Source: JBBCJM01 sp037190175 (GTDB taxonomy: Bacteria; Pseudomonadota; Alphaproteobacteria; Rhodobacterales; Rhodobacteraceae). From it: 64,000 bases of DNA. The notes under the pieces were generated by a model. That model saw only the letters and a program-made list of their open reading frames with translations, searched no databases and was not told the origin of the DNA. The stretch's first letter is position 1, and every line of letters begins with the position of its first letter. The position numbers and the translations under genes are program-made. This document shows, in pieces, positions 29,970-38,027 of the stretch. The stretch lies in the NCBI GenBank assembly GCA_037190175.1, contig JBBCJM010000101.1, forward strand, positions 1 to 64,000. Direction: 5' to 3'.

Positions 29970-30418
29970 CCGCACGCACCGAGGCAATCCGCACCGAGCG
30001 CCGCCGCCGTGACAGCGACGGGCTTGCCGGCCGGCGCCGCAAGCTGTCGGTCATGGGCGAACTGGACCACGACAACTACGTGTATCGCTGGGCCAACGAC
30101 GAGGGAACGCGCCTGCACGACCTCACGGTCAGGGACGACTGGGATCTGGTGCAGGATCGGAATGAGACGATGGGCAAGAGCGGGATGGGCGCGGAAGCGG
30201 CCGTTCCGGTGGGAGTGGGGCCGACCGGCGCCCCCGTGCGCGCAGTGTTGCTGCGCAAGCGGAAAGACTGGCACGAGAAAGATGAAAAGGCCGCGCAGGC
30301 CCGTATCGATGAACAGGAAACCGGCCTGAAAGCGGGGGCAGTCCCCGGGGCCGAAAGCGACGGCCATACCTACAGCCCGCAGGGGATCACCCTGCAACAC
30401 CGGGGCGGCCGGTCGTAA
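29966..30418 (+). CDS. Hypothetical head-region protein
   Basis: 150 aa, strongly charged (TERRRRDSDGLAGRRRKLSV), with YVYRWANDEGTRLHDLTVRDDWDLV. Found between scaffold and capsid-like genes. Possibly a head or scaffold accessory; not identified. Coupled to the scaffold gene by ATGA. Confidence 0.6.
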   Translation: MTARTEAIRTERRRRDSDGLAGRRRKLSVMGELDHDNYVYRWANDEGTRLHDLTVRDDWDLVQDRNETMGKSGMGAEAAVPVGVGPTGAPVRAVLLRKRKDWHEKDEKAAQARIDEQETGLKAGAVPGAESDGHTYSPQGITLQHRGGRS

Positions 30419-30442
30419 ACCCTTCATCCAGGAGTAGCCAAA

Positions 30443-31027
30443 ATGGCGAATGCTGACGCTGCATTCGGGCTTCGTCCCGTCTGCTATCTCAGCGGTGCTC
30501 CGTACAACGGCGCGGCGAACAGGTACTACATCCCCGCCACCGATACGGATTCCGCTGCCTTCATCGGCTCTGTGGTCAAGCTGACCGGCGGTGCCGATGC
30601 CAACGGCATCCCTGCCGTGACCGCCAACGTTTCCACCGGAAACCCCGTGGTCGGGGTGGTGGTGGGCGTCGAGCCGATCACGGCCGACAGCCTGATCTAC
30701 CGGGCCAATTCGACGGCCCGGTACGTGTGGGTCGCCGACGATCCGAACCTGCTGTTCGAGGTGCAGGAAGACAGCGAAGGCGGGGCGCTGGCGGCCACGG
30801 CCGCGGGTGCGACCTGTCAACTGACCGGCTTCATCAGCGGCAGCACCTACACGGGCCTTTCGGCCATCGAACTGGACTCGTCCAACCTGTCGGAGGCTTC
30901 CGACACCGACGACGACGTTCGGATCATCCGCCTGGTGCAGGCGCCGGACAATGCGGTGGGCAACCATGCCCGCTGGCTGGTGCGGCTCAACGTGCATCAG
31001 TACGTCAACGCTTCTGTGGGGGTCTGA
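30443..31027 (+). CDS. Head decoration-like protein
   Basis: 194 aa starting MANADAAFGLRPVCYLSGAPYNG, a beginning I recognise from proteins encoded directly before P22/Mu-like major capsid genes in alphaproteobacterial phages. Beta-rich, acidic. Likely a head decoration or cement protein. AGGAG precedes the ATG. Confidence 0.6.
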   Translation: MANADAAFGLRPVCYLSGAPYNGAANRYYIPATDTDSAAFIGSVVKLTGGADANGIPAVTANVSTGNPVVGVVVGVEPITADSLIYRANSTARYVWVADDPNLLFEVQEDSEGGALAATAAGATCQLTGFISGSTYTGLSAIELDSSNLSEASDTDDDVRIIRLVQAPDNAVGNHARWLVRLNVHQYVNASVGV

Positions 31028-31030
31028 GCC

Positions 31031-31942
31031 ATGAGCGTCATCACCACCGGCGCACACCCCAAGGCCCTGTGGCCCGGCGTGCGCAAGTTCGTCATGGGCG
31101 AGTATACGTCCCAGCCCGAGGTCTATTCGAAGATCTTCGACATGAAGTCTTCGAGCATGGCCTACGAGGAAGACGTGGAGGTCACCGGCTTCGGCCTGGC
31201 CAAGGTCAAGGCCGAGGGCGCCTCGACCACCTACGACACCCACCAGCAGGGCTTCGTGAAGCGGTACACCCATGTGGCGTTCTCGCTGGGCTACATCGTG
31301 ACACGCGAGGAACTGGACGACAACCAGTACAAGTCGAAGTCGTTCAAGCGCGGCAAGATGCTGGCCTTCTCGTTCCGCACCACGAAGGAGATCGTGGCCA
31401 CGAACGTGCTGAACCGGGCTTTCCTGTCGGCCTATGCCGGCGGAGACGGCAAGGAACTGCTGGCAACGGACCACCCGACGCTGGCCGGAAACCAGTCCAA
31501 CGAGCTGGCGATCCCGGCCGACCTGTCGGAGGCGGCGCTGGAAGACCTGCTGACGCAGATCATGGAGGCGAAGAACTCCCGCGGGATGCAGATCGCGATC
31601 CGCGGGCAGAAGCTGATCGTCCCCCCGGCGCTGGCGTTCAACGCCGAGCGGATCATGAAGACCACGTTGCAGCCGGGAACGGCGAACAATGACGTCAACG
31701 CGATCCGCTCGATGGGCCTGCTGCCCGGGGGCGTGGTGGTCAACCCCTACCTGACCGCCAGCGACAGCGCCTGGTTCGTGAAGACGGACGTGCCGGACGG
31801 CCTGCTGGGCTTCAACCGGACCTCGTTCGAGTTCACCCAGGACAACGACTTCGACACGGAAAACGCGAAGGCCAAGGGGTACGAGCGGTACGTCTTCGGC
31901 TGGACCGACTGGCGCGGCATGTACGGCAGCGCCGGGACCTGA
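31031..31942 (+). CDS. Major capsid protein
   Basis: 303 aa. The sequence KFVMGEYTSQPEVYSKIFDMKSS...YVTREELDDNQY-like region (GYIVTREELDDNQYKSKSFK), RGMQIAIRGQKLIVPPALAF, and LLGFNRTSFEFTQDNDFDTE is a Mu gpT/HK97-type capsid. It is followed at once by a strong terminator-like hairpin, as often seen after capsid genes. Confidence 0.85.
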   Translation: MSVITTGAHPKALWPGVRKFVMGEYTSQPEVYSKIFDMKSSSMAYEEDVEVTGFGLAKVKAEGASTTYDTHQQGFVKRYTHVAFSLGYIVTREELDDNQYKSKSFKRGKMLAFSFRTTKEIVATNVLNRAFLSAYAGGDGKELLATDHPTLAGNQSNELAIPADLSEAALEDLLTQIMEAKNSRGMQIAIRGQKLIVPPALAFNAERIMKTTLQPGTANNDVNAIRSMGLLPGGVVVNPYLTASDSAWFVKTDVPDGLLGFNRTSFEFTQDNDFDTENAKAKGYERYVFGWTDWRGMYGSAGT

Positions 31943-31947
31943 CGACC

Positions 31948-31974
31948 GGGGCCGCTCTTCGGGGCGGCCCCTTT
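31948..31974 (+). terminator. Hairpin terminator with TTCG loop after the capsid gene
   Basis: GGGGCCGC (31948-31955) pairs with GCGGCCCC (31964-31971); the inner T-C/G-G pairs close a TTCG tetraloop (31958-31961). TTTCCC follows. Probably partial, since tail genes continue downstream. Confidence 0.75.
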
Positions 31975-32023
31975 CCCATCCTGACGGCCAGAGAGGCCGA
32001 CACCGCCACGACAGGAGGCGAAC

Positions 32024-32578
32024 ATGGCGACCACGACTTTTCGGAACAACATGGTGATCACCGGCGACCTTGAGGTTCAGGGGCAGATCACCGGGGGCGG
32101 CGCGCTGGCCGCAGGCTCCGGCATCGCTGGCGTGGGCACGATCCACGGCGTTTCGATCACCCGCAACGGCACGGTGATCGAGACGAAAATCCTGCTGGAC
32201 ATCACCGGGCTGAACTGCGGCGGCACGGCCGGCGACATCATCGGCGTGGATGGCCAGGCCAATTGCCATATCGGGCAGATCACCACGGCGGTCAACGGCG
32301 CGATCTTCGCCGGCTACATGCGCTGCCTGGAGGTGCCGGCGGGGGGTGATGAGGATATCGACCTCTACGCGGCGGACGAATCCACCGGGACCGAGGATGC
32401 GGCGATCACCGGCCTGGCCGAAACGCAGTTGTGCAACTCGGGCGACCTGTCGCTGGGAACCACGGTGGTGCTGACCGCCTTTCCGGCGGACGGCCAGTAT
32501 CTCTATCTGGTCTGCGGCACCGCGACGGCGGCGCCCTATAGCGCCGGCAAGCTGGAAATCGTCCTCTACGGCGTCTGA
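32024..32578 (+). CDS. Head fibre or decoration-like protein
   Basis: 184 aa (MATTTFRNNMVITGDLEVQG..., GGGALAAGSGIAGVGTIHGV). Gly/Ala/Thr-rich beta structure. The N-terminal 'GDLEVQGQI' type repeat is common in phage head-fibre proteins. Not recognised beyond that. AGGAGG precedes the ATG. Confidence 0.6.
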   Translation: MATTTFRNNMVITGDLEVQGQITGGGALAAGSGIAGVGTIHGVSITRNGTVIETKILLDITGLNCGGTAGDIIGVDGQANCHIGQITTAVNGAIFAGYMRCLEVPAGGDEDIDLYAADESTGTEDAAITGLAETQLCNSGDLSLGTTVVLTAFPADGQYLYLVCGTATAAPYSAGKLEIVLYGV

Positions 32579-32580
32579 CG

Positions 32581-32829
32581 ATGTACGCCAAGGGTCAGTG
32601 GAACGCGCTCTGCGACCGCTGCGGCTTCAAGTACAAGTCGGGGCAACTGCGCAAGGAATGGACCGGGCTGATGGTCTGTTCCGGCACGGGGACCAACGAC
32701 TGCTGGGAGCCGCGGCATCCGCAGGAGAACGTTCGGGGCCGCAAGGACAAGCAAATGCCGCCTTGGGTGCGTCCTGAACCGCCGGATGTGTTCGTCACGC
32801 CCGGCCCCATCGACCCGGATGAATACTGA
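32581..32829 (+). CDS. Cys-rich small phage protein
   Basis: 82 aa. WNALCDRCGFKYKSGQLRKEWTGLMVC...DCWEPRHPQE with CxxC and later Cys/His, a pattern seen in zinc-containing small proteins near head-tail joining genes. Starts 2 nt after the previous stop; its stop overlaps the next ATG. Confidence 0.65.
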   Translation: MYAKGQWNALCDRCGFKYKSGQLRKEWTGLMVCSGTGTNDCWEPRHPQENVRGRKDKQMPPWVRPEPPDVFVTPGPIDPDEY

Positions 32830-33458
32830 TGGCGACGGCGAAAGACATCATTGAGGATGCGCTGCGCAAGATCGGCGTCGTGGCTCAGGACGAGCCCATG
32901 ACCGCGGATCAGGTCGCATCCGGGCTGCGGGAGCTGAACCGCTTCCTCAAATCGCTGGAAAACCGCGGCGCGGAGTTCTACCGCGAGCACGAGGTTCAGG
33001 TGATCCTGACCAACCAGCCCCGGCACGATATCGCATGTCCGGTTCGGCGGGTCCTGACCGCCCGGCTGGTCCGCGGCGATATCGAGACGCCGATGCAGGA
33101 ACTGACCCGGCAGGAGTACGATACCCTGCCGGTGAAGAACAGCACCGGGCTCCCGACGACCTTCTGGTTCAAGCGCGCGCCGGATGTGTCCACGATCTTC
33201 GTCTGGCCGGTGCTCGCCAGCCCGAACGGCGAGTTCCTGCGGATGTCTTGCGAGATGGACATTCCGGGCGTGAGCGAGGCGGGGCACCGCGTCGATATCC
33301 CGCCCGAGTGGGAGGACGCCGTGGTTTATGGCCTCGGCGCTCGACTGGCGGAGACCTATGGCCAGGCCGCCCCCCTTGTGGTGGCAAGGGCCGAGGAAGA
33401 ACTGCGGCTCGCCCTGTCGCGCGACTGCGAATCCTCCATCTTCTTCCGGGACTGCTGA
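32829..33458 (+). CDS. P22 gp4-like tail accessory/DNA stabilisation protein
   Basis: 209 aa. AKDIIEDALRKIGVVAQDEPMTADQVASGLRELNRFLKSLENRG at the N terminus and a C-terminal EEWEDAVVYGLGARLAETYG-like helix match P22 tail accessory factor gp4 (first protein added to the portal after packaging). Part of the tail machine operon. Confidence 0.7.
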   Translation: MATAKDIIEDALRKIGVVAQDEPMTADQVASGLRELNRFLKSLENRGAEFYREHEVQVILTNQPRHDIACPVRRVLTARLVRGDIETPMQELTRQEYDTLPVKNSTGLPTTFWFKRAPDVSTIFVWPVLASPNGEFLRMSCEMDIPGVSEAGHRVDIPPEWEDAVVYGLGARLAETYGQAAPLVVARAEEELRLALSRDCESSIFFRDC

Positions 33459-34783
33459 TGCCCAGGCTGGTCTTCGTCGGTCAATCTGCGCGTGACGCCG
33501 ATTTCGTGGCAGGCGCGCCGTCGCGACTGGTCAACTGCTACCGGGAGCCGACAGCCGAGGGCAATCATGTCCTCAAGCCCGTGCTGGGGTTGATGCCGTT
33601 CTCCGCGCTGCATGGGCCGTTCGTGCGGGCCATGGATGTGGTGGAGGGCCGGCTTTACGTCGCCGGGGCCGGATCGCTCTACGAAATCGAGGCTGGGGGC
33701 GCGGCGGTGCTGCTGGACGCCATCGAGGACGGCAACAGCACGCTAGCCGGCAACAACGGCCTCGTCACGGTCTGCGCCGGTGGGAGGTATTGGGTGTGGG
33801 ATGGCTCGGCCCTGAGCGAACCCACGCCGGGAGCGTTCAGCGACTTCGGTGCGCTGACCTTCTTCGGCAACTATACCGTGCTGTCGGAACAGGGCGGGCG
33901 ACGGTTCCAGTGGTCGGACGTGGCCGATCCGACCGACCTGCCGGGGCTGAACTTCTCGACTGCTGACGGGAGAGACGACAACCTGATCCGCCCCATGGCC
34001 ATCGCGGGGCAGCTCTACCTCTGGAAAGAGACCTCGCACGAAATCTGGTATCTGACCGGCGGGGCGGGGGCCGAGGCGCTGGAACGGGTCGCGGGCGGCG
34101 TGCGGGAGCCGGGCCTTAAGGGGTTCGGGCTGATCTGCGCCATTCCCAACGGGGCGTTCTTCGTGGGCTCCGACAACCGCGCCCATCTGGCGGCCGGCGG
34201 ACAGGCGCGGATCGTGTCGGGGCCGGCGGTGGAGACGGCGATCACTCAGGGCGACCCTCGTCATTGTCTCGCCTTCGAGGATGAGGGGCACCTGTTCTGC
34301 GCCATTGTTTTCGGCGACCGCCCGGCGTGGATGTTCGATGTAGCGACCGGCGAATGGTGCGAGCGTGCCGAGGGTCTGGCCTTCGATCCGTGGTCGGTCA
34401 GTGCCAGCACGGGCTGGAACGGGGCGTGGTACGCGGGGCGGAACGATGGCGGCCTGTTCCGGTTCGGCGGGGTATCGGACGGGACTGTCCCGGTCGTGAA
34501 GGAGGCGATCAGCCTGGCGCTGGACGCCGATGGGGAGCGGCCGATCCTGCGCGAGGTGGAACTGTTCCCGCGGAAGGGCCTTGAGGGCGGGCAGATCGCC
34601 CTGTCGCTGTCGAAGGACGGCGGAGTTACCTGGGGTGCGGAAAAGCCCCGGGAAATCGGGCCGCTGGGCACGATGGAGCGGCGGGTGATCTGGCGAAACC
34701 TCGGACAGTTCCGGCGGGTGAACGCGCGGGTGCGCTGGGATTGCGGGCTTCCGGTGCGCGCCGATGGGAGGGTGCGGCTGTGA
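33458..34783 (+). CDS. P22 gp10-like packaged DNA stabilisation protein
   Basis: 441 aa from ATG 33458 (TGATG overlap). Repeated beta-propeller-like segments (VEGRLYVAGAGSLYEIEAG, GLVTVCAGGRYWVWDG, QGGRRFQWSDVADPTDLPG, GQLYLWKETSHEIWYLTGG) fit gp10-type tail hub proteins. It seals the portal after packaging. Confidence 0.75.
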   Translation: MPRLVFVGQSARDADFVAGAPSRLVNCYREPTAEGNHVLKPVLGLMPFSALHGPFVRAMDVVEGRLYVAGAGSLYEIEAGGAAVLLDAIEDGNSTLAGNNGLVTVCAGGRYWVWDGSALSEPTPGAFSDFGALTFFGNYTVLSEQGGRRFQWSDVADPTDLPGLNFSTADGRDDNLIRPMAIAGQLYLWKETSHEIWYLTGGAGAEALERVAGGVREPGLKGFGLICAIPNGAFFVGSDNRAHLAAGGQARIVSGPAVETAITQGDPRHCLAFEDEGHLFCAIVFGDRPAWMFDVATGEWCERAEGLAFDPWSVSASTGWNGAWYAGRNDGGLFRFGGVSDGTVPVVKEAISLALDADGERPILREVELFPRKGLEGGQIALSLSKDGGVTWGAEKPREIGPLGTMERRVIWRNLGQFRRVNARVRWDCGLPVRADGRVRL

Positions 34784-34992
34784 AGGTGAAACCGCTCCTG
34801 CCCCAGCAATATGCGACGGCCGAAGGTCAGCACCCCTCGCCCGAACTGGTGGAGGTGATCCAGCGGCTGGTGGCGAGGGTGGACGAGCTTTCGGCGGTAA
34901 TCGAGGCGATCCGTGCTGTTCCCGAGCCAACTGGTGGCGGAACGGTGGACGCCGAGGCACGCGCGGCGATCAACGCGATCCGGGGCATCTGA
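34780..34992 (+). CDS. Small coiled-coil late protein
   Basis: 70 aa from GTG 34780, whose start overlaps the gp10-like stop (GTGA). Helical (ELVEVIQRLVARVDELSAVIEAI). Possibly a small structural adaptor. Coupled on both sides (TGATG to the next gene). Confidence 0.5.
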   Translation: MKVKPLLPQQYATAEGQHPSPELVEVIQRLVARVDELSAVIEAIRAVPEPTGGGTVDAEARAAINAIRGI

Positions 34993-35438
34993 TGGAAACG
35001 CTGGAAGACCGCTTTGCCCGCTGGTTCCGCGGGAGCGCGGATGCTGTCCACTTCGCATCGCAGTTGTGGACCGCAACTCAGGAATGGGACGACCTGGAAG
35101 ACGAGGGGCGGTGCAACCACAACACCCTGCTGGCGTGGCTGGCCTTCGGGAAGGAGTACCACCCCTTCTTCGCCCCGAACGCCCATATCCTGCGGCCCGC
35201 GCTGCTGATGATGTACCTGCAATGGCGCGCGGCGAACGTGCTGGACCGCGGCGACGAGAGCGATGTGGCCAAGAGCTACATGCTGCGCGCCGGGCTCTAT
35301 TCGGTCTGGCACCTGATGGCGTGGATCGTCGGCGGGAACGACTGGGCGGCAGAGGTCGGCCCGGAAATCTATCGCACCTACGCCGAGACGCCGGCCGATA
35401 TCCTGAAGGAGTTCACGACATGCCCGGACCAGCAGTAG
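34992..35438 (+). CDS. Hypothetical tail-region protein
   Basis: 148 aa from ATG 34992. Mostly alpha-helical with aromatic residues (HFASQLWTATQEWDDLEDEG, NAHILRPALLMMYLQWRAAN). Similar proteins occur between gp10-like and ejection genes of podoviruses; the function is unknown. Confidence 0.6.
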   Translation: METLEDRFARWFRGSADAVHFASQLWTATQEWDDLEDEGRCNHNTLLAWLAFGKEYHPFFAPNAHILRPALLMMYLQWRAANVLDRGDESDVAKSYMLRAGLYSVWHLMAWIVGGNDWAAEVGPEIYRTYAETPADILKEFTTCPDQQ

Positions 35439-36082
35439 CCGCCATCGGCGCGGGCCTCGCGGGGTCCGCCATGCAGGCCAGCGCCGCGAAGAAGGCGGCT
35501 GGCGCGCAGGAGCGTGCCGCGGCAGACCAGATCGCGTTCCAGACCGAAACCCGGGACATGATGTTCGACCGGGTGGACCCGTTCCTGGGCGCGGGTACCG
35601 CCGGCCAGAATGCGTACCTGTTCGAGCTCGGCCTGGGGCAACGACCCGACGGCTATGCCGGGTTCAGCGCCACCCCGGGGTACGATTGGCAACTCGGTCA
35701 GGGCATGGGGGCGATCAACGCACTGGCCGGTGCCCGCGGCGGGCTCAACTCTGGCCGCACGATGCAGGACGCCATGCGCTTCGGGCAGGGTCTGGCATCG
35801 CAGGAGTACAACAATCACCTGACCCGGCTGGCGGGGCTGACCGACCAGGGGCTGTCGGCGGCCTCCCTGCAAGCCGGGATCGCGAACAATGCCGCGACGG
35901 GCGTGTCGAACGCGCTGGCCAATCGTGGCAATGCGCAGGCCGCCGGGGCCATCGGCGTGGGCAACGCCCTTGCCGGGGGGCTGGGCAACACGATGGGGAT
36001 GCTGGCGTACCAGAACGCGATGCCGGGCGGGAATGCGAACATCCTGTCCACCCCGTGGGCGGCTGGGGGCTTCTGGGGATGA
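35420..36082 (+). CDS. Putative DNA-ejection protein (gp7-like)
   Basis: 220 aa. Ala/Gly-rich with MPGPAVAAIGAGLAGSAMQ start and repeating small-residue helices (NALANRGNAQAAGAIGVGNA). P22-type injection proteins have such composition and are delivered into the host with DNA. Overlaps the upstream gene by 19 nt. Confidence 0.55.
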   Translation: MPGPAVAAIGAGLAGSAMQASAAKKAAGAQERAAADQIAFQTETRDMMFDRVDPFLGAGTAGQNAYLFELGLGQRPDGYAGFSATPGYDWQLGQGMGAINALAGARGGLNSGRTMQDAMRFGQGLASQEYNNHLTRLAGLTDQGLSAASLQAGIANNAATGVSNALANRGNAQAAGAIGVGNALAGGLGNTMGMLAYQNAMPGGNANILSTPWAAGGFWG

Positions 36083-36687
36083 ACGCCGACTACCTGCGCA
36101 ACGGGCTACTGGCGCGGGGCCTGCCGCCCCACGTTGCAGACGCCTTCATTCTGAACTGGCAGGACGAAAGCGGGCTGGACGCGGGGATCAATGAACGCGC
36201 GCCGCTGGTGCCGGGCTCCCGGGGCGGCTATGGCCTGTCGCAGTGGACTGGCCCGCGGCGGGTCGCGCTGGAACGCTTCGCGGCCGAGCGGGGTATCCCG
36301 GTCGGCGATCCGGACGTGCAGATGGACTACTTGATGCACGAGCTTTCCGGTCCCGAAGCCGCGGCGGCCCGGGCGATCATGGCGACGAGCGATACGGGCT
36401 CGGCTGCAGCCGCAATCCTGAACCGCTTCCTGCGCCCCGCAGAGGCGCACAGGGCGGCCCGGGAGGCCCGTTACCTCGGCGGTGCGGCATCGCCCGCCGG
36501 AAACGCACTGGGAGCGCCTGATGCTCCGCAGAACGCGCTGGCGGCCGGCCAGCCGGAGCGTCCGCAGTTGCGCTTCGCCGACCTGCGGCAGGATGCCGGC
36601 GATTTCATGGTGCCGACCAACGCCCTTGCACCTCAGCCTGTCCAATGGGCGCCGCAGCGCAACAACCTCGCGAGGATCTTGGGATGA
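36079..36687 (+). CDS. Virion peptidoglycan hydrolase (phage tail lysozyme type)
   Basis: 202 aa. ILNWQDESGLDAGINERAPL...GGYGLSQWTGPRRVALERFA is the Phage_tail_lys signature with the catalytic-type Glu in QDESGLD. It would open the cell wall during DNA entry. Disordered C-terminal tail. Located in the ejection-protein cluster and coupled by ATGA. Confidence 0.8.
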   Translation: MNADYLRNGLLARGLPPHVADAFILNWQDESGLDAGINERAPLVPGSRGGYGLSQWTGPRRVALERFAAERGIPVGDPDVQMDYLMHELSGPEAAAARAIMATSDTGSAAAAILNRFLRPAEAHRAAREARYLGGAASPAGNALGAPDAPQNALAAGQPERPQLRFADLRQDAGDFMVPTNALAPQPVQWAPQRNNLARILG

Positions 36688-38027
36688 TGATGAACCCCGC
36701 CATTATCCTCCAAGGCCAGCAGCCGGACATGGTGAACGCGCTGCGGCTGGGCACGCAGGCCGCGGGGGAGAGCGTTGCGCTGCAACGGCAGAACGCGCTG
36801 GCCGGGGTATACCGCGACCACGGCGCGGGGATAGTCGGCGGCGACGAGACTGCCATCAACGCGCTGGCGGCGCTGGACCCCATGGCTGCGATGAAGGTGC
36901 AGACGACGCGGCAGGAGGCCGACATGGCCCGCCAGCGCATGGACATCCTGACCGCGCAGGAGCGCAGGGCGGCGGAAGAATATGCCCGTGGCCTGACGGC
37001 GCAGCAGCGGGCGGCGGAAGCCCAGCAGATCGAGGACGCGGTGAAGATGGGGATGGGCATCGCCGATCCCGCGACCTGGGATGCGACGATGGCGACCATG
37101 GCGCCGGAACTGGTGGGCCGGTTCGGGGAGCGGGATGCGCTGGCCCGGCGGTTCATGTCGTGGGCCGAGATCGTTAAGGGGATGGAGGGGCCGACGCCGC
37201 TTTCGTCGGAAGGCAAGCTCTATGCCGATGAGCGCGCCGGGCTTGTTCCGCCCGGGACTGCCGGCCGCCCGGGGTTTCGGCAGGCTACGCCCGAAGAGGC
37301 TTCATCTTTCGGCGCGGCGGCTGGCCAGTTCGGACCCGATGGGCGGTTCTATCCGATCAATCCGCCTTCCGGCGGGATCGAGATGATCGGTCCCGACGGA
37401 ACGGTCATGCGGGTCGGCGGCCCGGCAGGTGGAGGCCCGAAGCTGACCGAGCAGCAGACGAAAGACCTCGTGTACTGGCAGCGCGCCACAGGGGCCTCCG
37501 ACGCGGTAGACGCCAACGAGAACGCCATCGCGAATTTCGGTGACAGCCTCATGTCGGGCGTGCCGCTGGTCGGAAACTACCTCGTGTCCGAAGAGTTTCA
37601 GGCGGGCAAGCAGGCGGCCGACGAGTGGCTGAGCGCGATCCTGCGCAAGGACACCGGCGCCGCGATCACGGACCAGGAGTTCACGATCTACGGCCGGGTG
37701 TATTTCCCGCTGCCCGGCGATAGCCCTGCCGTGATCCAGCAGAAGCGGGAGGCGCGCAAGCGGGCCGAGGAAGGCATCCGGCTAGGCCTCGGGACCGCCG
37801 ACATCCTGGCGCGCGAGGTAGAGGCGCGGCGCGCCGCGGCCGATGGGACGGCGGGCATCAGCGCCACCGTCGGTTCGGGCGGGGGCGGATCGGTCGGCGC
37901 GCCCACTGCGGAGGTAGCGTCCCCGGAACCCACCTCAGGTCTTTCTCCGGGTCACGTGGAAGACGGCTACATCTACTTGGGGGGGGCGCCTGATGATCCT
38001 GCCAGTTGGGTAAAGGTGCGCGAATGA
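36684..38027 (+). CDS. Ejection/internal virion protein
   Basis: 447 aa. Helical, Ala/Gln-rich N-terminal half (RMDILTAQERRAAEEYARGL), then a conserved block LSAILRKDTGAAITDQEFTIYGRVYFPLPGDSP. This block is widespread in podovirus internal virion proteins. Gly/Ser-rich tail. Starts within the previous stop (ATGA). Confidence 0.65.
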   Translation: MMMNPAIILQGQQPDMVNALRLGTQAAGESVALQRQNALAGVYRDHGAGIVGGDETAINALAALDPMAAMKVQTTRQEADMARQRMDILTAQERRAAEEYARGLTAQQRAAEAQQIEDAVKMGMGIADPATWDATMATMAPELVGRFGERDALARRFMSWAEIVKGMEGPTPLSSEGKLYADERAGLVPPGTAGRPGFRQATPEEASSFGAAAGQFGPDGRFYPINPPSGGIEMIGPDGTVMRVGGPAGGGPKLTEQQTKDLVYWQRATGASDAVDANENAIANFGDSLMSGVPLVGNYLVSEEFQAGKQAADEWLSAILRKDTGAAITDQEFTIYGRVYFPLPGDSPAVIQQKREARKRAEEGIRLGLGTADILAREVEARRAAADGTAGISATVGSGGGGSVGAPTAEVASPEPTSGLSPGHVEDGYIYLGGAPDDPASWVKVRE